In this document: positions 6,978 through 16,774 of the stretch, piece after piece | How positions within the stretch are numbered: position 1 is the stretch's first letter | How the letters are laid out: the number at the start of each line of letters is the position of its first letter | From: Acidobacteriota bacterium | Lineage (GTDB): Bacteria > Acidobacteriota > Vicinamibacteria > Vicinamibacterales > UBA2999 | DNA: 38,474 nt | Assembly (NCBI GenBank): GCA_009694735.1 | Contig: SHUG01000012.1 | Coordinates: 1 to 38,474 of the forward strand | Direction of reading: 5' to 3' | Notes under the pieces: model-generated | What the model was told of the DNA's origin: nothing | Databases searched by the model: none | The model's input: the letters and a program-made list of their open reading frames with translations, nothing else | Program-made: the position numbers and the translations under genes

Positions 6978-8039
6978 TTATTGCGTCACGGTTCCGCGGA
7001 AGGTCTTCACGCCAATGTCGTACGCCTTCTTGAGGTCGTCGTTCTTCCAGTCGATGATGGCGTCGGTGCGCAGCTTGTCGAGAAACTTGTCGAACTCGAC
7101 CTTGCGCTTCTGGTTCGCGATCTTGTCGGCAATCTCTGACTTCGCTTCTTCGAACGGCTTGGTCGTGGTGTCCTGCAGCGTTTCGATCCTGATGACCTGA
7201 TACCCCCGCGTCGTCCTCAGAGCCGGTGTGACGCCGCCTGCCTTGAGGCCGGCGATGGCCTGCTGCAGTTCATCGGAGAGGTCGCTCTTGGCGAGCGGGC
7301 CGACCAGGCCGCCGTTGGCCTTGGAGCCGGAATCAGAGTAGTCGGCCGCCAGGCGCGGAAACGGCTCGCCGGCCATGATCTTCGCGCGCACTTCCTCGGC
7401 CTTCGCCTTCGCCGCATCGTCTTGCGCGACGTTGATGCCCTGCGCGGTGGTCGGCACGTTGACGGTGATCTCGCGCAGCGTCACTTGCGGAACGGTGGCG
7501 AACTCGCCGGTGTGCGCGTCGTAATAGGACCGCAGCTCGGTGTCGGTGACCTGCAGCTTGGCCATCACTTCGGTCTGCTGCACGCGCTGCGACACCGAGG
7601 TGCGCTCCAACTGCTTGCGCAGGTCGGCCATGGTCATGCCTTCCTGCTTGAGCGCCGCCTGCAGCGCCTCGTCGGATTCGATCTTGTTCTCTTTTTTGAT
7701 GTTCTCGAGAATGCTGTTGAACTGCTCGTTCGACATCGTGAAGCCGAGTTCCTTGCCGCGCTGCACGATCAGCAGCTCGTCAACCGCATCGACGATGACC
7801 TGGGGCGTGACCTCCAGGAGCGCCTTCCGCAAGGCTTCGTCGCTGTCGGGGCGCAGGTTGGGATTTTTCTGCCGCAGCGCGGCAATCTGCCGCTGCTCAA
7901 GCTCGGTCTTGGTGACAATCTCGCCGTTCACCTTGACCAGCACCTGTTCGAGGATGGTCCCTTGGGCGAATGAGCTGACCGTGGCAAAGGATGCCAGGAC
8001 GATTCCGAGAACGACCGCCAAGGCTGCTGTTTTCTTCAT
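6978..8039 (-). CDS. SurA/PpiC-type periplasmic peptidyl-prolyl isomerase chaperone
   Basis: This 353-residue exported chaperone would help fold outer-membrane proteins. It starts with a Sec signal peptide (MKKTAALAVVLGIVLASFAT, likely cleavage after SSFA). A SurA-N-like helical domain follows (VLVKVNGEIVTKTELEQRQI ... ELLIVQRGKELGFTMS), then a parvulin domain at about residues 190-300 (FPRLAADYSDSGSKANGGLV, GYQVIRIE). Unlike E. coli SurA it has one parvulin domain. I chose ATG 8039 because the signal peptide begins there; a longer frame from 8114 overlaps the mfd end and adds a sequence unlike a leader. It lies directly downstream of mfd on the same strand. Confidence 0.85.
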   Translation of the reverse strand: MKKTAALAVVLGIVLASFATVSSFAQGTILEQVLVKVNGEIVTKTELEQRQIAALRQKNPNLRPDSDEALRKALLEVTPQVIVDAVDELLIVQRGKELGFTMSNEQFNSILENIKKENKIESDEALQAALKQEGMTMADLRKQLERTSVSQRVQQTEVMAKLQVTDTELRSYYDAHTGEFATVPQVTLREITVNVPTTAQGINVAQDDAAKAKAEEVRAKIMAGEPFPRLAADYSDSGSKANGGLVGPLAKSDLSDELQQAIAGLKAGGVTPALRTTRGYQVIRIETLQDTTTKPFEEAKSEIADKIANQKRKVEFDKFLDKLRTDAIIDWKNDDLKKAYDIGVKTFRGTVTQ

Positions 8040-8091
8040 AGGGCTAAACACCAATTCTAACGTCTTTCGTAAAAGTGAACCTGCTTCACTT

Positions 8092-11000
8092 TTATGGTTC
8101 GCGTAAGTCTTCAAAAAATGCCGTTACCTTGGCTAAGACTCCGTCTGGCGCCCGGGGGTCTTCCGGGGCCACCTTCAGGATTTCGGCCTTGGTAAAGCCA
8201 GGCGTCACCTCACCAGCGGTCGCCCGGACCGCCCACCAAGCCGGCGCACGTTTTTGACGGGCCGGCTTGTCCCCCGAAGCCTTGGCGAAGGGGGACTTCG
8301 GCCCGGTCTGAACGGGCTTAGGGATGAGTCTACTGGCCGGGATCCGGGGTCCGGGATCCGGGATCCGGGTTTTTAGCTGTGTCGGATGCACGGACCCCGG
8401 ATCCCGGGCCCCGGACCCCGGTGGCGGTGTCGGCCTAAGGTCGAGCTTCACCGTGCTGGGCGGCAACAGCGTGAGGTCTGCGCGTTCCTGCACCAGCCCG
8501 ATCAGCCGCATCGGGTCGACCCTGGCCTTCTGTCGGAACTTGAACACCACCAGCGGGCCGTCGCGATCGACGGTCTCGATGCCAAGGTCGTCTGCCAGCA
8601 CCCGGATGCGGGCGAAGTCGGCGAGGTTGAGCACCGCGGTGGGCGGCGGGCCGTAGCGGTCGCGCACCTCGTCCACGATCTTGGCGATCTCTTCCTCACT
8701 GCGAGAGCCAGCCATGCGCCGGTAGATCATCAGGCGCTGGTTCATGTCGGGCACGTACTGGTCGTCGAGCCGGAAATCCACCTTCAGGTTCACGGTCGCC
8801 CGCACATCGTCGTCCAGGTCTTCGCCCTTGAGCTCGCGAATGGTTTCCTCGAGCAGCTTCATGTACATCTCGAAGCCGACCGCATCGATGGTGCCGCTCT
8901 GCTCGCCGCCCAGCAGGTTGCCGGCGCCGCGGATCTCGAGGTCGAGTGCGGCGACGCGGAAGCCGCTGCCCAGATCGCTGAACTCCTTCATGGCCGACAA
9001 CCGCTTGCGCGCCACCGGCGACAGCGCCTCTTCGGGCGGGATCAGCAGATAAGCATACGCCGGGCGGTCGCTGCGGCCAACGCGTCCGCGCAACTGATAC
9101 AGCTGCGACAGACCGTAGCGATCGGCGCGATTGATCACGATGGTGTTCGCGTTGGGGATGTCGAGGCCGTTCTCGACGATGGTGGTCGAGAGCAGGACGT
9201 CGCACTTGTGGGTCATGAAGTCGAGCATGGCCTTTTCGAGCGTGTCCTCTGCCATCTGGCCATGGCCCACGACGACCCGTGCTTCGGGGACCAGGCGCTG
9301 GATCAGGCTGCCCATCGAGTAGATCGACTCGACGCGGTTGTGGACGAAGAACACCTGGCCGCCGCGCGCGAGTTCGGCGCGAATGGCGCGGGTGATCACC
9401 GCGGAGTCAAACTTCACCACGTTGGTCTGGATCGACAGGCGATCCTTCGGCGGCGTCTCGATCACCGACATGTCGCGGATGCCAACCAGCGACATGTTGA
9501 GCGTGCGCGGAATGGGCGTCGCCGTCATGGTGAGCACGTCGACCTTTTTTCGCATCTGCTTGATGCGCTCTTTGTGCGCCACGCCAAAGCGCTGCTCTTC
9601 GTCGACGACCAGCAGGCCGAGATCCTTGAATTGCACGTCGTTCGACAGCAGCCGGTGCGTGCCGATGATTACATCGAGGCGTCCGGAGGCGAGCGCCTCC
9701 AGCGTTTCCTTGATCTCCTGCTTGGTGCGGAAGCGGCTCACCATGTCGATCTTCGCCGGGAACGCGGCAAAGCGTTCCGTCAGCGTCTTGAGATGCTGCG
9801 CCGCGAGCACGGTGGTGGGCGCGAGGAAGGCCACCTGCTTGCCGTCCATCACCGCCTTGAAGGCGGCGCGCATCGCGACCTCGGTCTTGCCGTAGCCCAC
9901 ATCTCCGCATAACAGGCGGTCCATCGGCGTGGACGATTCCATGTCGCGCTTGATGTCGGCCACCGCGGTGGCCTGGTCAACGGTGAGGTCGAACTCGAAC
10001 GCGCCCTCGAACTCTTCCTGCCAGTGCGTGTCGGTGCTGAACGCGTGACCCGGCACCGCCTTGCGCGCGGCGTAGAGCTTCAGTAGCTCTTCCGCCATGT
10101 CGCGCATGGCTTTCTTGACCTTGCTCTTGGCTTTTTCCCAGGTCTGGCCACCGAGCCGATCGAGCGGATGGCTCGCGGCGCCGGTGTACTTCTGGATCAG
10201 GTCGAGGCGTTCGACCGGCACGAACAGCTTGGCGTCGCCGTGATACTGCAGCTCGAGGAACTCTTGCACGATGTCGCCACCGCCGATGGAGATCTGCTTG
10301 AGGCCGACGAACTGGCCAATGCCGTGATCGACGTGCACGATCAGATCGTTGACCTTGAGGTCGCGCAGGTCCGACAGGAACGTCGCCATCAGCGACCGCT
10401 TCCCGCCTTGGGCTCCGTAGCCTTGGCGAAGGTGGCTCTTGCGGCGTTCCTCCTCGAAGATGTCGGTTTCGACGTACAGCTGAAGGGGCTTTTCGACTTT
10501 CAGTCGAAACCCTCTCGACAGCCACCCTTCGGCCACCAGCACCGCGCCCGAGACGACATCGCCAGCATCGGTGGCCATCACCGCGCGGACGTCGTAGTCG
10601 CGCAGCAGTTCCACCGTGCGCTCGGCGCGCCCGTGCGTGCCGGCCACGAACACCACCAGGTCGCCGCGCTCCAGCGCATCCTTGGCATCGGCAACCCAGT
10701 CGGCAATGCGGCCGTGGAACGACGCCACTGGCTGGACTGACAGCTCCGTCCCTGTTCCCTGATCCCCGATCCCCGATCCCTGATCCCCGATCGCGAGTTC
10801 CTCGACGACCGTGGCCCCGTCGAGTCCCCGTGCCACCTCGGCCAACGACAGCATCAGCTCCGACGGTTGCGCCTTCAGCGCCGCTGCGCTTTTCGCCGAG
10901 CGCTCCACCGCATCGGCGTACGACGTCCGCACCTGTTCCCACGCCGCCTCGATCTGCTGTTGCACATCGGATGGCTCAGACAGCCACACCTGCGACTTGT

Positions 11001-11793
11001 GGGTGCTCAGATACTGAAACAAATCCGACGTCAAGGTGCCAGGCCCTGCTCCCTCGCGGACCGGGACGAGGCCGAAGCGGTCGAGGGTTTCGACCGATCG
11101 CTGCGTGCCGGGATCGAACCGGCGGATCGATTCGACAGTGTCGCCGATGAACTCGATGCGGATCGGCAGCTCTTCGCCGGCCGGGAACACGTCGAGAATG
11201 CCGCCGCGGCGCGCGAACTCACCGTGCGCGTCCACGGGATCGGCCGGTTCGTAGCCGCCGGCCACCAACGTGTTGGCCAGCGCTTGCGGATCGATATCGA
11301 TGCCGGGAGTGATCTCATACGACGCCAGCAACAGCGCCGCCGGCTCGGTCAGTCGCGTGAGCAGGCCCGCCGCCGACGCCACGATGACAAGGGATGGCCT
11401 GCCACCCGTAGCTCCACCGGAGCGAAGGGTGGCCAGCGCATGTAGCGCCCGCGCCCGCGCGGAAGCCACTTTCAGGTGCGGCTGGAAACCGCGATAGGGA
11501 TCGACTTGCGGCGACGGAAACGGCAGCACCTGCTGCTCGACCGCCGCGTCAGCCGAGCCTTCAAGGGCGCCGAGAAAGAAGCGGAGGTCGCCCACCGCCG
11601 TCTCGATGTCGGCGTCGTTCGGCACCACGTGAAGCACCACGCCGTCGCGCAGCCCGCGAGCGGCGGCCGCCACCGCCATCGCGCGTACAGGGGCAGTCGC
11701 GCCGCTGATGCGCCGGGGGGGGGTTGCCAGCCCACTTTGCCCGAGAACAGAGATCAGCAGCGACCGTAACGCGAGTGACGGAGCGCTAGACAT
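8092..11793 (-). CDS. mfd: Transcription-repair coupling factor Mfd with several repeat-encoded inserts
   Basis: Mfd pushes stalled RNA polymerase off damaged DNA and recruits UvrA. The 1233-residue product has the UvrB-like N-terminal domains, the RNA-polymerase interaction region (VNDLIVHVDHGIGQFVGLKQ), and a RecG-like motor: Walker A GDVGYGKT near residue 628, Walker B VVDEEQRFG, motif III TATPIPRTL, motif VI QLRGRVGRSDRPAYAYL. The TRCF C-terminal domain follows. Four stretches look foreign: GATCCCC-type repeat peptide GDQGSGIGDQG (about 333-346), RQGYGAQGGKR (about 451-466), heptamer element (about 1124-1152: GSGARDPG ... RIPDPGPRIP), and FAKASGDKPARQ after it. E. coli Mfd has 1148 residues, so much of the excess is repeat. 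A run of nine G at 11715-11723 falls in codons 24-27. Confidence 0.93.
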   Translation of the reverse strand: MSSAPSLALRSLLISVLGQSGLATPPRRISGATAPVRAMAVAAAARGLRDGVVLHVVPNDADIETAVGDLRFFLGALEGSADAAVEQQVLPFPSPQVDPYRGFQPHLKVASARARALHALATLRSGGATGGRPSLVIVASAAGLLTRLTEPAALLLASYEITPGIDIDPQALANTLVAGGYEPADPVDAHGEFARRGGILDVFPAGEELPIRIEFIGDTVESIRRFDPGTQRSVETLDRFGLVPVREGAGPGTLTSDLFQYLSTHKSQVWLSEPSDVQQQIEAAWEQVRTSYADAVERSAKSAAALKAQPSELMLSLAEVARGLDGATVVEELAIGDQGSGIGDQGTGTELSVQPVASFHGRIADWVADAKDALERGDLVVFVAGTHGRAERTVELLRDYDVRAVMATDAGDVVSGAVLVAEGWLSRGFRLKVEKPLQLYVETDIFEEERRKSHLRQGYGAQGGKRSLMATFLSDLRDLKVNDLIVHVDHGIGQFVGLKQISIGGGDIVQEFLELQYHGDAKLFVPVERLDLIQKYTGAASHPLDRLGGQTWEKAKSKVKKAMRDMAEELLKLYAARKAVPGHAFSTDTHWQEEFEGAFEFDLTVDQATAVADIKRDMESSTPMDRLLCGDVGYGKTEVAMRAAFKAVMDGKQVAFLAPTTVLAAQHLKTLTERFAAFPAKIDMVSRFRTKQEIKETLEALASGRLDVIIGTHRLLSNDVQFKDLGLLVVDEEQRFGVAHKERIKQMRKKVDVLTMTATPIPRTLNMSLVGIRDMSVIETPPKDRLSIQTNVVKFDSAVITRAIRAELARGGQVFFVHNRVESIYSMGSLIQRLVPEARVVVGHGQMAEDTLEKAMLDFMTHKCDVLLSTTIVENGLDIPNANTIVINRADRYGLSQLYQLRGRVGRSDRPAYAYLLIPPEEALSPVARKRLSAMKEFSDLGSGFRVAALDLEIRGAGNLLGGEQSGTIDAVGFEMYMKLLEETIRELKGEDLDDDVRATVNLKVDFRLDDQYVPDMNQRLMIYRRMAGSRSEEEIAKIVDEVRDRYGPPPTAVLNLADFARIRVLADDLGIETVDRDGPLVVFKFRQKARVDPMRLIGLVQERADLTLLPPSTVKLDLRPTPPPGSGARDPGSVHPTQLKTRIPDPGPRIPASRLIPKPVQTGPKSPFAKASGDKPARQKRAPAWWAVRATAGEVTPGFTKAEILKVAPEDPRAPDGVLAKVTAFFEDLREP
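8258..8301. repeat. FAKA-type coding repeat in mfd
   Basis: The core GAAGCCTTGGCGAAGGG encodes SPFAKASGDKPARQ on the minus strand. It is related to the copies at 199-363. Confidence 0.6.
8338..8421. repeat. Heptamer inverted element inside mfd
   Basis: Left arm 8338-8369, spacer 8370-8390 (diverged: TTTTTAGCTGTGTCGGATGC), right arm 8391-8421. It is read through in frame by mfd, near its 3' end. Confidence 0.9.
10393..10436. repeat. RQGYGAQ/FAKA-type coding repeat in mfd
   Basis: The sequence GGCTCCGTAGCCTTGGCGAA shares its core with the FAKA-type repeats (CC(A/T)AGGCTACGGAG) but is read in another frame as RQGYGAQGGKR. Confidence 0.5.
10757..10793. repeat. GATCCCC tandem heptamers in mfd
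   Basis: Five heptamers (GATCCCC, GATCCCC, GATCCCT, GATCCCC and a flank) are translated on the minus strand as GDQGSGIGDQG. There is no inverted partner arm. Confidence 0.8.
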
Positions 11794-11818
11794 TCACGAA
11801 GTTCCTAGTGTCTCATGC

Positions 11819-11885
11819 CGGGATCCGGGGCCCGGGATCCGCGCACAAGAGCTTTTGTCGACCGGGTCCCGGATCCCGGATCCCG
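11819..11885. repeat. Heptamer inverted element between hldC and mfd
   Basis: Left arm 11819-11840, spacer GCGCACAAGAGCTTTTGTCGA, right arm 11863-11885, ending 1 nt before the hldC stop (complement of 11887-11889). It separates hldC from mfd, 25 nt upstream of the mfd ATG. Confidence 0.9.
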
Positions 11886-11886
11886 A

Positions 11887-12351
11887 TCAGCGTCGAATGC
11901 GGTCGAGAATCGCAGTGGTCGAGTACCCCTTTGCGAGTTCTATTCTCACAACTCGACCTCCCCGCAATTCGACAACATCCCTTCCAACTATCGCATCGGC
12001 ACCCCAATCGGCACCCTTCACCAGAATGTCTGGCTGCAGCGCGCTGATGATCGCGTGCGGGGTGTCTTCGTCGAACACCACCACCGCATCCACCGACGCC
12101 AGCGCCGCCAGCACTTCGGCCCGCTCGCCCTCAGGATTGATCGGCCGATCCGGCGGCTTGCCAAGCGCCCGCGCCGAGCGGTCGCTGTTGACGCCCACAA
12201 TCAGCAGGTCGCCCAGGGCGCGGGCGTCGCGGAGGTAGCGAACGTGGCCGGGGTGAAGGACGTCGAACACGCCGTTGGTGAAGACGATGCGCTGGTCAGC
12301 GCTTCGCGCACGCTCGACAAACACCTGTGCCTCGCTCGGTGACAGGACCAT
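11887..12351 (-). CDS. hldC: D-glycero-beta-D-manno-heptose 1-phosphate adenylyltransferase
   Basis: This 154-residue nucleotidyltransferase makes ADP-heptose, the precursor of the lipopolysaccharide inner core. It carries the cytidylyltransferase-like ATP site FTNGVFDVLHPGHVRYL, then GDLLIVGVNSD, DILVKGADW and the closing YSTTAILDRIRR typical of RfaE2/HldE C-terminal domains. It is a stand-alone domain; the kinase partner (HldA type) is not in the window. I chose ATG 12351. The longer frame from 12477 would overlap wzt and consist of CAAGCCT repeat translation (RLETCGLRLEKPRSQAP). The gene follows wzt directly, joined by that repeat. Confidence 0.9.
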   Translation of the reverse strand: MVLSPSEAQVFVERARSADQRIVFTNGVFDVLHPGHVRYLRDARALGDLLIVGVNSDRSARALGKPPDRPINPEGERAEVLAALASVDAVVVFDEDTPHAIISALQPDILVKGADWGADAIVGRDVVELRGGRVVRIELAKGYSTTAILDRIRR

Positions 12352-12353
12352 TG

Positions 12354-12416
12354 GCCTGGGGCTTGGGGCTTGTGACCTGGGCTTTTCAAGCCTCAAGCCA
12401 CAAGTCTCAAGCCTCC
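12354..12416. repeat. CAAGCCT inverted heptamer element, overlapping the wzt stop
   Basis: The left arm (12354-12384) is GGCTTGG/GGCTTGT-type units and the right arm (12386-12416) is CAAGCCT, CAAGCCA, CAAGTCT, CAAGCCT. The wzt stop codon (complement of 12407-12409) lies inside the right arm, and the left arm ends 2 nt before the hldC ATG. Sequence is unrelated to the GGGATCC family but the plan is the same. Confidence 0.85.
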
Positions 12417-13780
12417 CCCTTGAACGTAATCCCGCCGCCAAACGTCCAGCGGTGGGCGGGGCGGTAAATGCCGACATCCCTCACCTTCGACTTGATGCGG
12501 AACGTGTAGAGCAGCCGGTGGTAATCGTAGGGATAGCCGTCGGCCTTGTGCACCGCGAGGTCGAGGCGATAGGTGCCCTCGACCAGGTCGAGGCGATCGA
12601 TCGCGAACGTCACCGTGCCCTCGCCGTCGATCGCGCTCGGCTGGAACTCTTCGAGGTTGGTGTTGGTGCCGTAGACACAGACACCATCGGCGTTGAACAG
12701 GCCGAGGCCGAACACGAAGTCGGTGATCGCCTCCTTGGCCGTCACGACCATCCGCACTTGGATGTCGTCGCCGCTCTGGAACACGTGACCCGATTCGCCG
12801 TCGGGCCCGCTGATCGAGACCTGCGCGATCTCAATCTCCCGCGTGCCCCACCGGCCCTCGGTCGACTTGAACCCATCCTTCACCGACTCCCCATCGTCCA
12901 CCGGATTCAGCGGCGCTTCTTGCGTGGCGTCGGTCTGGCTAAAGCCAGACGCCACATCCGGCGCAGACGTCACGTTCTTCGCCGACTCGGCGACCCGGGC
13001 CGACTCAGCCTTGGCCAGCGTGTTCTCTTCGCTGTCTTCAACGTTGATGACGTAGGCGGCGACCACGCGCTTGGGATCGCCGTCGCCCTTCGAAACGCCC
13101 TTGTCCAGCCAGTGGGCCTCGTCGCAGAACTTCTCCACCAGGTCGAGCGAGTGCGTCACGAGCAGAATCGACTTGTTGCGCCGGCGAAACTCCGAGAACT
13201 TGTCGAGGCACTTGTGGGTGAAACTCTGGTCGCCCACCGCCAGCACTTCGTCAACCAGCAGCACTTCCGGGTCGACGTGAATGGCCACGGCGAACCCAAG
13301 CCGCATGTACATGCCCGACGAATAGGTCTTCACGGGCGCGTCGATGAAGTCTTGCATCTCGGCAAACTCGACGATCTCGTCGAAGCGGCGCTGGATCTCC
13401 TCCTTGGTGAGACCGAGCATGATGCCGTTGATGAAGATGTTCTCGCGGCCGGAGATCTCGGGGTGAAAGCCGGCGCCGAGCTCGATCAGCGCGGAGATGC
13501 GGCCATCAACCGTGACCGACCCTTCGGTGGGACGGGTGATGCCGGCCACGCACTTCAGCAGCGTGCTCTTGCCCGACCCGTTGCTCCCGATCACACCGTA
13601 GGTGCAACCCTTCGGTACCGAGAACGAGACGTTGCGCAGCGCCTGGAACGTTTCGTCCGGCTTCAGGTCGCCCAGCAGGCTGCCATCGAGCAACGCCGAC
13701 TTGAGCGTGGCAAACTGCCGCCGCCGCGCGTACCGCCGGTAGACTTTCGAGACATTGACGACGTCAATTGCGGGTTTCAT
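12407..13780 (-). CDS. wzt: ABC exporter ATPase Wzt with C-terminal glycan-binding domain
   Basis: Wzt energises export of an O-antigen-type polysaccharide across the inner membrane. The 457-residue protein has an N-terminal ABC domain (Walker A GSNGSGKST; signature region TYSSGMYMRLGF; Walker B VLLVDEVLAVGD; switch His in LLVTHS). A linker of about 100 residues follows, then a Wzt-C beta-sandwich that reads the chain end (IAQVSISGPDGESGHVFQSG, GTNTNLEEFQ, YRLDLAVHKADG). The linker contains VASGFSQT, a diverged copy of the VVSGFSRT coding repeat. I chose ATG 13780 (MKPAIDVVNVSKVYRRY); the longer frame adds 8 residues. It is downstream of wzm, with an inverted repeat between them. Confidence 0.92.
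   Translation of the reverse strand: MKPAIDVVNVSKVYRRYARRRQFATLKSALLDGSLLGDLKPDETFQALRNVSFSVPKGCTYGVIGSNGSGKSTLLKCVAGITRPTEGSVTVDGRISALIELGAGFHPEISGRENIFINGIMLGLTKEEIQRRFDEIVEFAEMQDFIDAPVKTYSSGMYMRLGFAVAIHVDPEVLLVDEVLAVGDQSFTHKCLDKFSEFRRRNKSILLVTHSLDLVEKFCDEAHWLDKGVSKGDGDPKRVVAAYVINVEDSEENTLAKAESARVAESAKNVTSAPDVASGFSQTDATQEAPLNPVDDGESVKDGFKSTEGRWGTREIEIAQVSISGPDGESGHVFQSGDDIQVRMVVTAKEAITDFVFGLGLFNADGVCVYGTNTNLEEFQPSAIDGEGTVTFAIDRLDLVEGTYRLDLAVHKADGYPYDYHRLLYTFRIKSKVRDVGIYRPAHRWTFGGGITFKGEA
12937..12966. repeat. VVSGFSRT-type coding repeat in wzt
   Basis: TCTGGCTAAAGCCAGACGCC is a 6-7 bp stem with an AAAG/CTTTA loop core followed by CACATCC, matching the repeat in mnmE and upstream of atpA. 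It encodes VASGFSQT on the minus strand. Confidence 0.6.
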
Positions 13781-13790
13781 CGGAACGTTT

Positions 13791-13901
13791 GCCACAGAGG
13801 ACACAGAGGACGCAGAGGATTCTCTTTAAATGCAAGAACAAGAAGCACCTGATCAGACCCAAAAGGGTCTTCTCTGTGTCCTCTGAGTCCTCTGTGGCTA
13901 A
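13791..13901. repeat. CACAGAGGA inverted element between wzt and wzm
   Basis: The left arm (13791-13818) is three 9-mers (CCACAGAGG, ACACAGAGG, ACGCAGAGG) and the right arm (13868-13900) is their inverse. The spacer is about 50 nt. It fills the wzm-wzt junction, 10 nt from the wzt ATG. Confidence 0.88.
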
Positions 13902-13907
13902 CTCCTC

Positions 13908-14702
13908 TCATACTTCTTCAGCGAAGCTATCTCTCAACCGATCAAAGACGAAGTACCCCGCCAGGAACACGACGATCGAACCAATCCCCAGCGCGAGCAG
14001 CCAGCCCTGATGGCCGAAGGACCCCTCGAAGAACAGCACGTCCTGATACGACCGCATCAGGTGCGTCATCGGGTTGATGTTCAACCACCACCGCATGTCT
14101 TGCGGCGCCATGTCCAGCGAGTAGATGATCGGCGTCGCGAAGAACCAGAGCGTCAGGATGTTGCCCAACAGGTCTTTCAAGTCGCGGAAATGCACCGTCA
14201 GAGCCGACAGGAAGAACGCCAGGCCGGTGGTGAGCACCAACTGCACCAGCACGATGACCGGCAACCACAGCAGTTCCACCGGATCGATCGGGCGCTGATA
14301 GTACAGCACGAAGGCCGCGAGAATCGGCAGGCCGAGGAAGAAGTGCACCATGTTCGCCAGCACGGTAACGATCGGCAACACCTCCGCGGGAAACATCACC
14401 TTCTTGATCAGGTTGCCGCCGGCAATCAGCGTGTTGGACGACTCCAGCAAAGACGAGGAGAACCAGGTCCAGGGCAGGATGCCGCAGAACATGAACAGCG
14501 CGAACGGCTCCATGCTGGCCGGATGACTCGACGGCAGCACCTTGGTGAAGACGAACGTGTAGATGAAAAGGAGAAGGGCGGGGTTGAAAAACGACCAGAA
14601 GAAGCCCAGAACGGAGCCGCGGTAGCGCGCCTTCAGATCGCGGACGACCAGCGTCTGGATCAGCGCGCGATAGCGGCCGAGTTTCGAAAGACTAGAAAAC
14701 AT
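13908..14702 (-). CDS. wzm: ABC-2 type polysaccharide export permease Wzm
   Basis: This 264-residue inner-membrane permease pairs with Wzt to export an undecaprenyl-linked polysaccharide. About six transmembrane segments are visible (LGFFWSFFNPALLLFIYTFV, FALFMFCGILPWTWFSSSLL, ANMVHFFLGLPILAAFVLYY, LPVIVLVQLVLTTGLAFFLS, NILTLWFFATPIIYSLD, LLALGIGSIVVFLAGYFVFD). The typical N-terminal RDLKARYRGSVLG and central NLIKKVMFPAEVLP motifs are present. The length is normal. ATG 14702 sits 2 nt from a heptamer element, so no Shine-Dalgarno is visible. Confidence 0.92.
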   Translation of the reverse strand: MFSSLSKLGRYRALIQTLVVRDLKARYRGSVLGFFWSFFNPALLLFIYTFVFTKVLPSSHPASMEPFALFMFCGILPWTWFSSSLLESSNTLIAGGNLIKKVMFPAEVLPIVTVLANMVHFFLGLPILAAFVLYYQRPIDPVELLWLPVIVLVQLVLTTGLAFFLSALTVHFRDLKDLLGNILTLWFFATPIIYSLDMAPQDMRWWLNINPMTHLMRSYQDVLFFEGSFGHQGWLLALGIGSIVVFLAGYFVFDRLRDSFAEEV

Positions 14703-14703
14703 C

Positions 14704-14790
14704 GGAATCCGGGATCCGGGGTCCGGTCACACAATTCAGTATCTCCGGATCCCGGCCCCCGGATCCCGGATCCCGGCCCCCGAATCCCGG
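14704..14790. repeat. Heptamer inverted element between wzm and atpC
   Basis: Left arm 14704-14726, spacer 14727-14744 (diverged), right arm 14745-14790 with GGCCCCC variants. It separates the ATP synthase genes from the exporter genes. Confidence 0.88.
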
Positions 14791-14794
14791 CCGG

Positions 14795-15208
14795 TTACAC
14801 ACCCCGCCGGCTTTCCGCCTGCAGTTGCTGCAACGTGCGGAGCATGGCCAGCCGCGCACGCTCGAAGTCGATATCGTGGGGCACCGCGCCCATCACTTCT
14901 TCCGCCCGCTTCATGCCGGCCTCGGCGCGAGCCTGGTCGAGGGCCTCGGCGGTTTCGGCCACCTGCGCGATCACCGAGACCTTGTCGGGCAGCACTTCGA
15001 CAAAACCCACCGACACCAGCAGGCTGTGCTTCTCCGCACCCTGCTGGTACCACATCGCGCCGGTCCGCAGCGCCGTGAAGAACGGCGTGTGGCCGGGCAG
15101 CACGCCGAAATCGCCTTCGACACCCGGCAGCGAGACGTAGTCCACTTCCGTCGAAATGGCCTGATCGGGCGAGACGATGTGCAGTGTCAGCTTGCTTGGA
15201 AGTGCCAT
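14795..15208 (-). CDS. atpC: F1 ATP synthase subunit epsilon
   Basis: The 137-residue central-stalk subunit couples rotation to catalysis and can inhibit ATP hydrolysis. The N-terminal beta-sandwich is clear (LHIVSPDQAISTEVDYVSLP, GDFGVLPGHTPFFTAL) and a C-terminal helical hairpin follows (AEALDQARAEAGMKRAEE ... DFERARLAMLRTLQQLQA). Length is usual. It is the last gene of the ATP synthase run, 21 nt after atpD. Confidence 0.95.
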   Translation of the reverse strand: MALPSKLTLHIVSPDQAISTEVDYVSLPGVEGDFGVLPGHTPFFTALRTGAMWYQQGAEKHSLLVSVGFVEVLPDKVSVIAQVAETAEALDQARAEAGMKRAEEVMGAVPHDIDFERARLAMLRTLQQLQAESRRGV

Positions 15209-15229
15209 GTTCGCTCTACGGGCCTGTCC

Positions 15230-16774
<1,545 letters not shown>

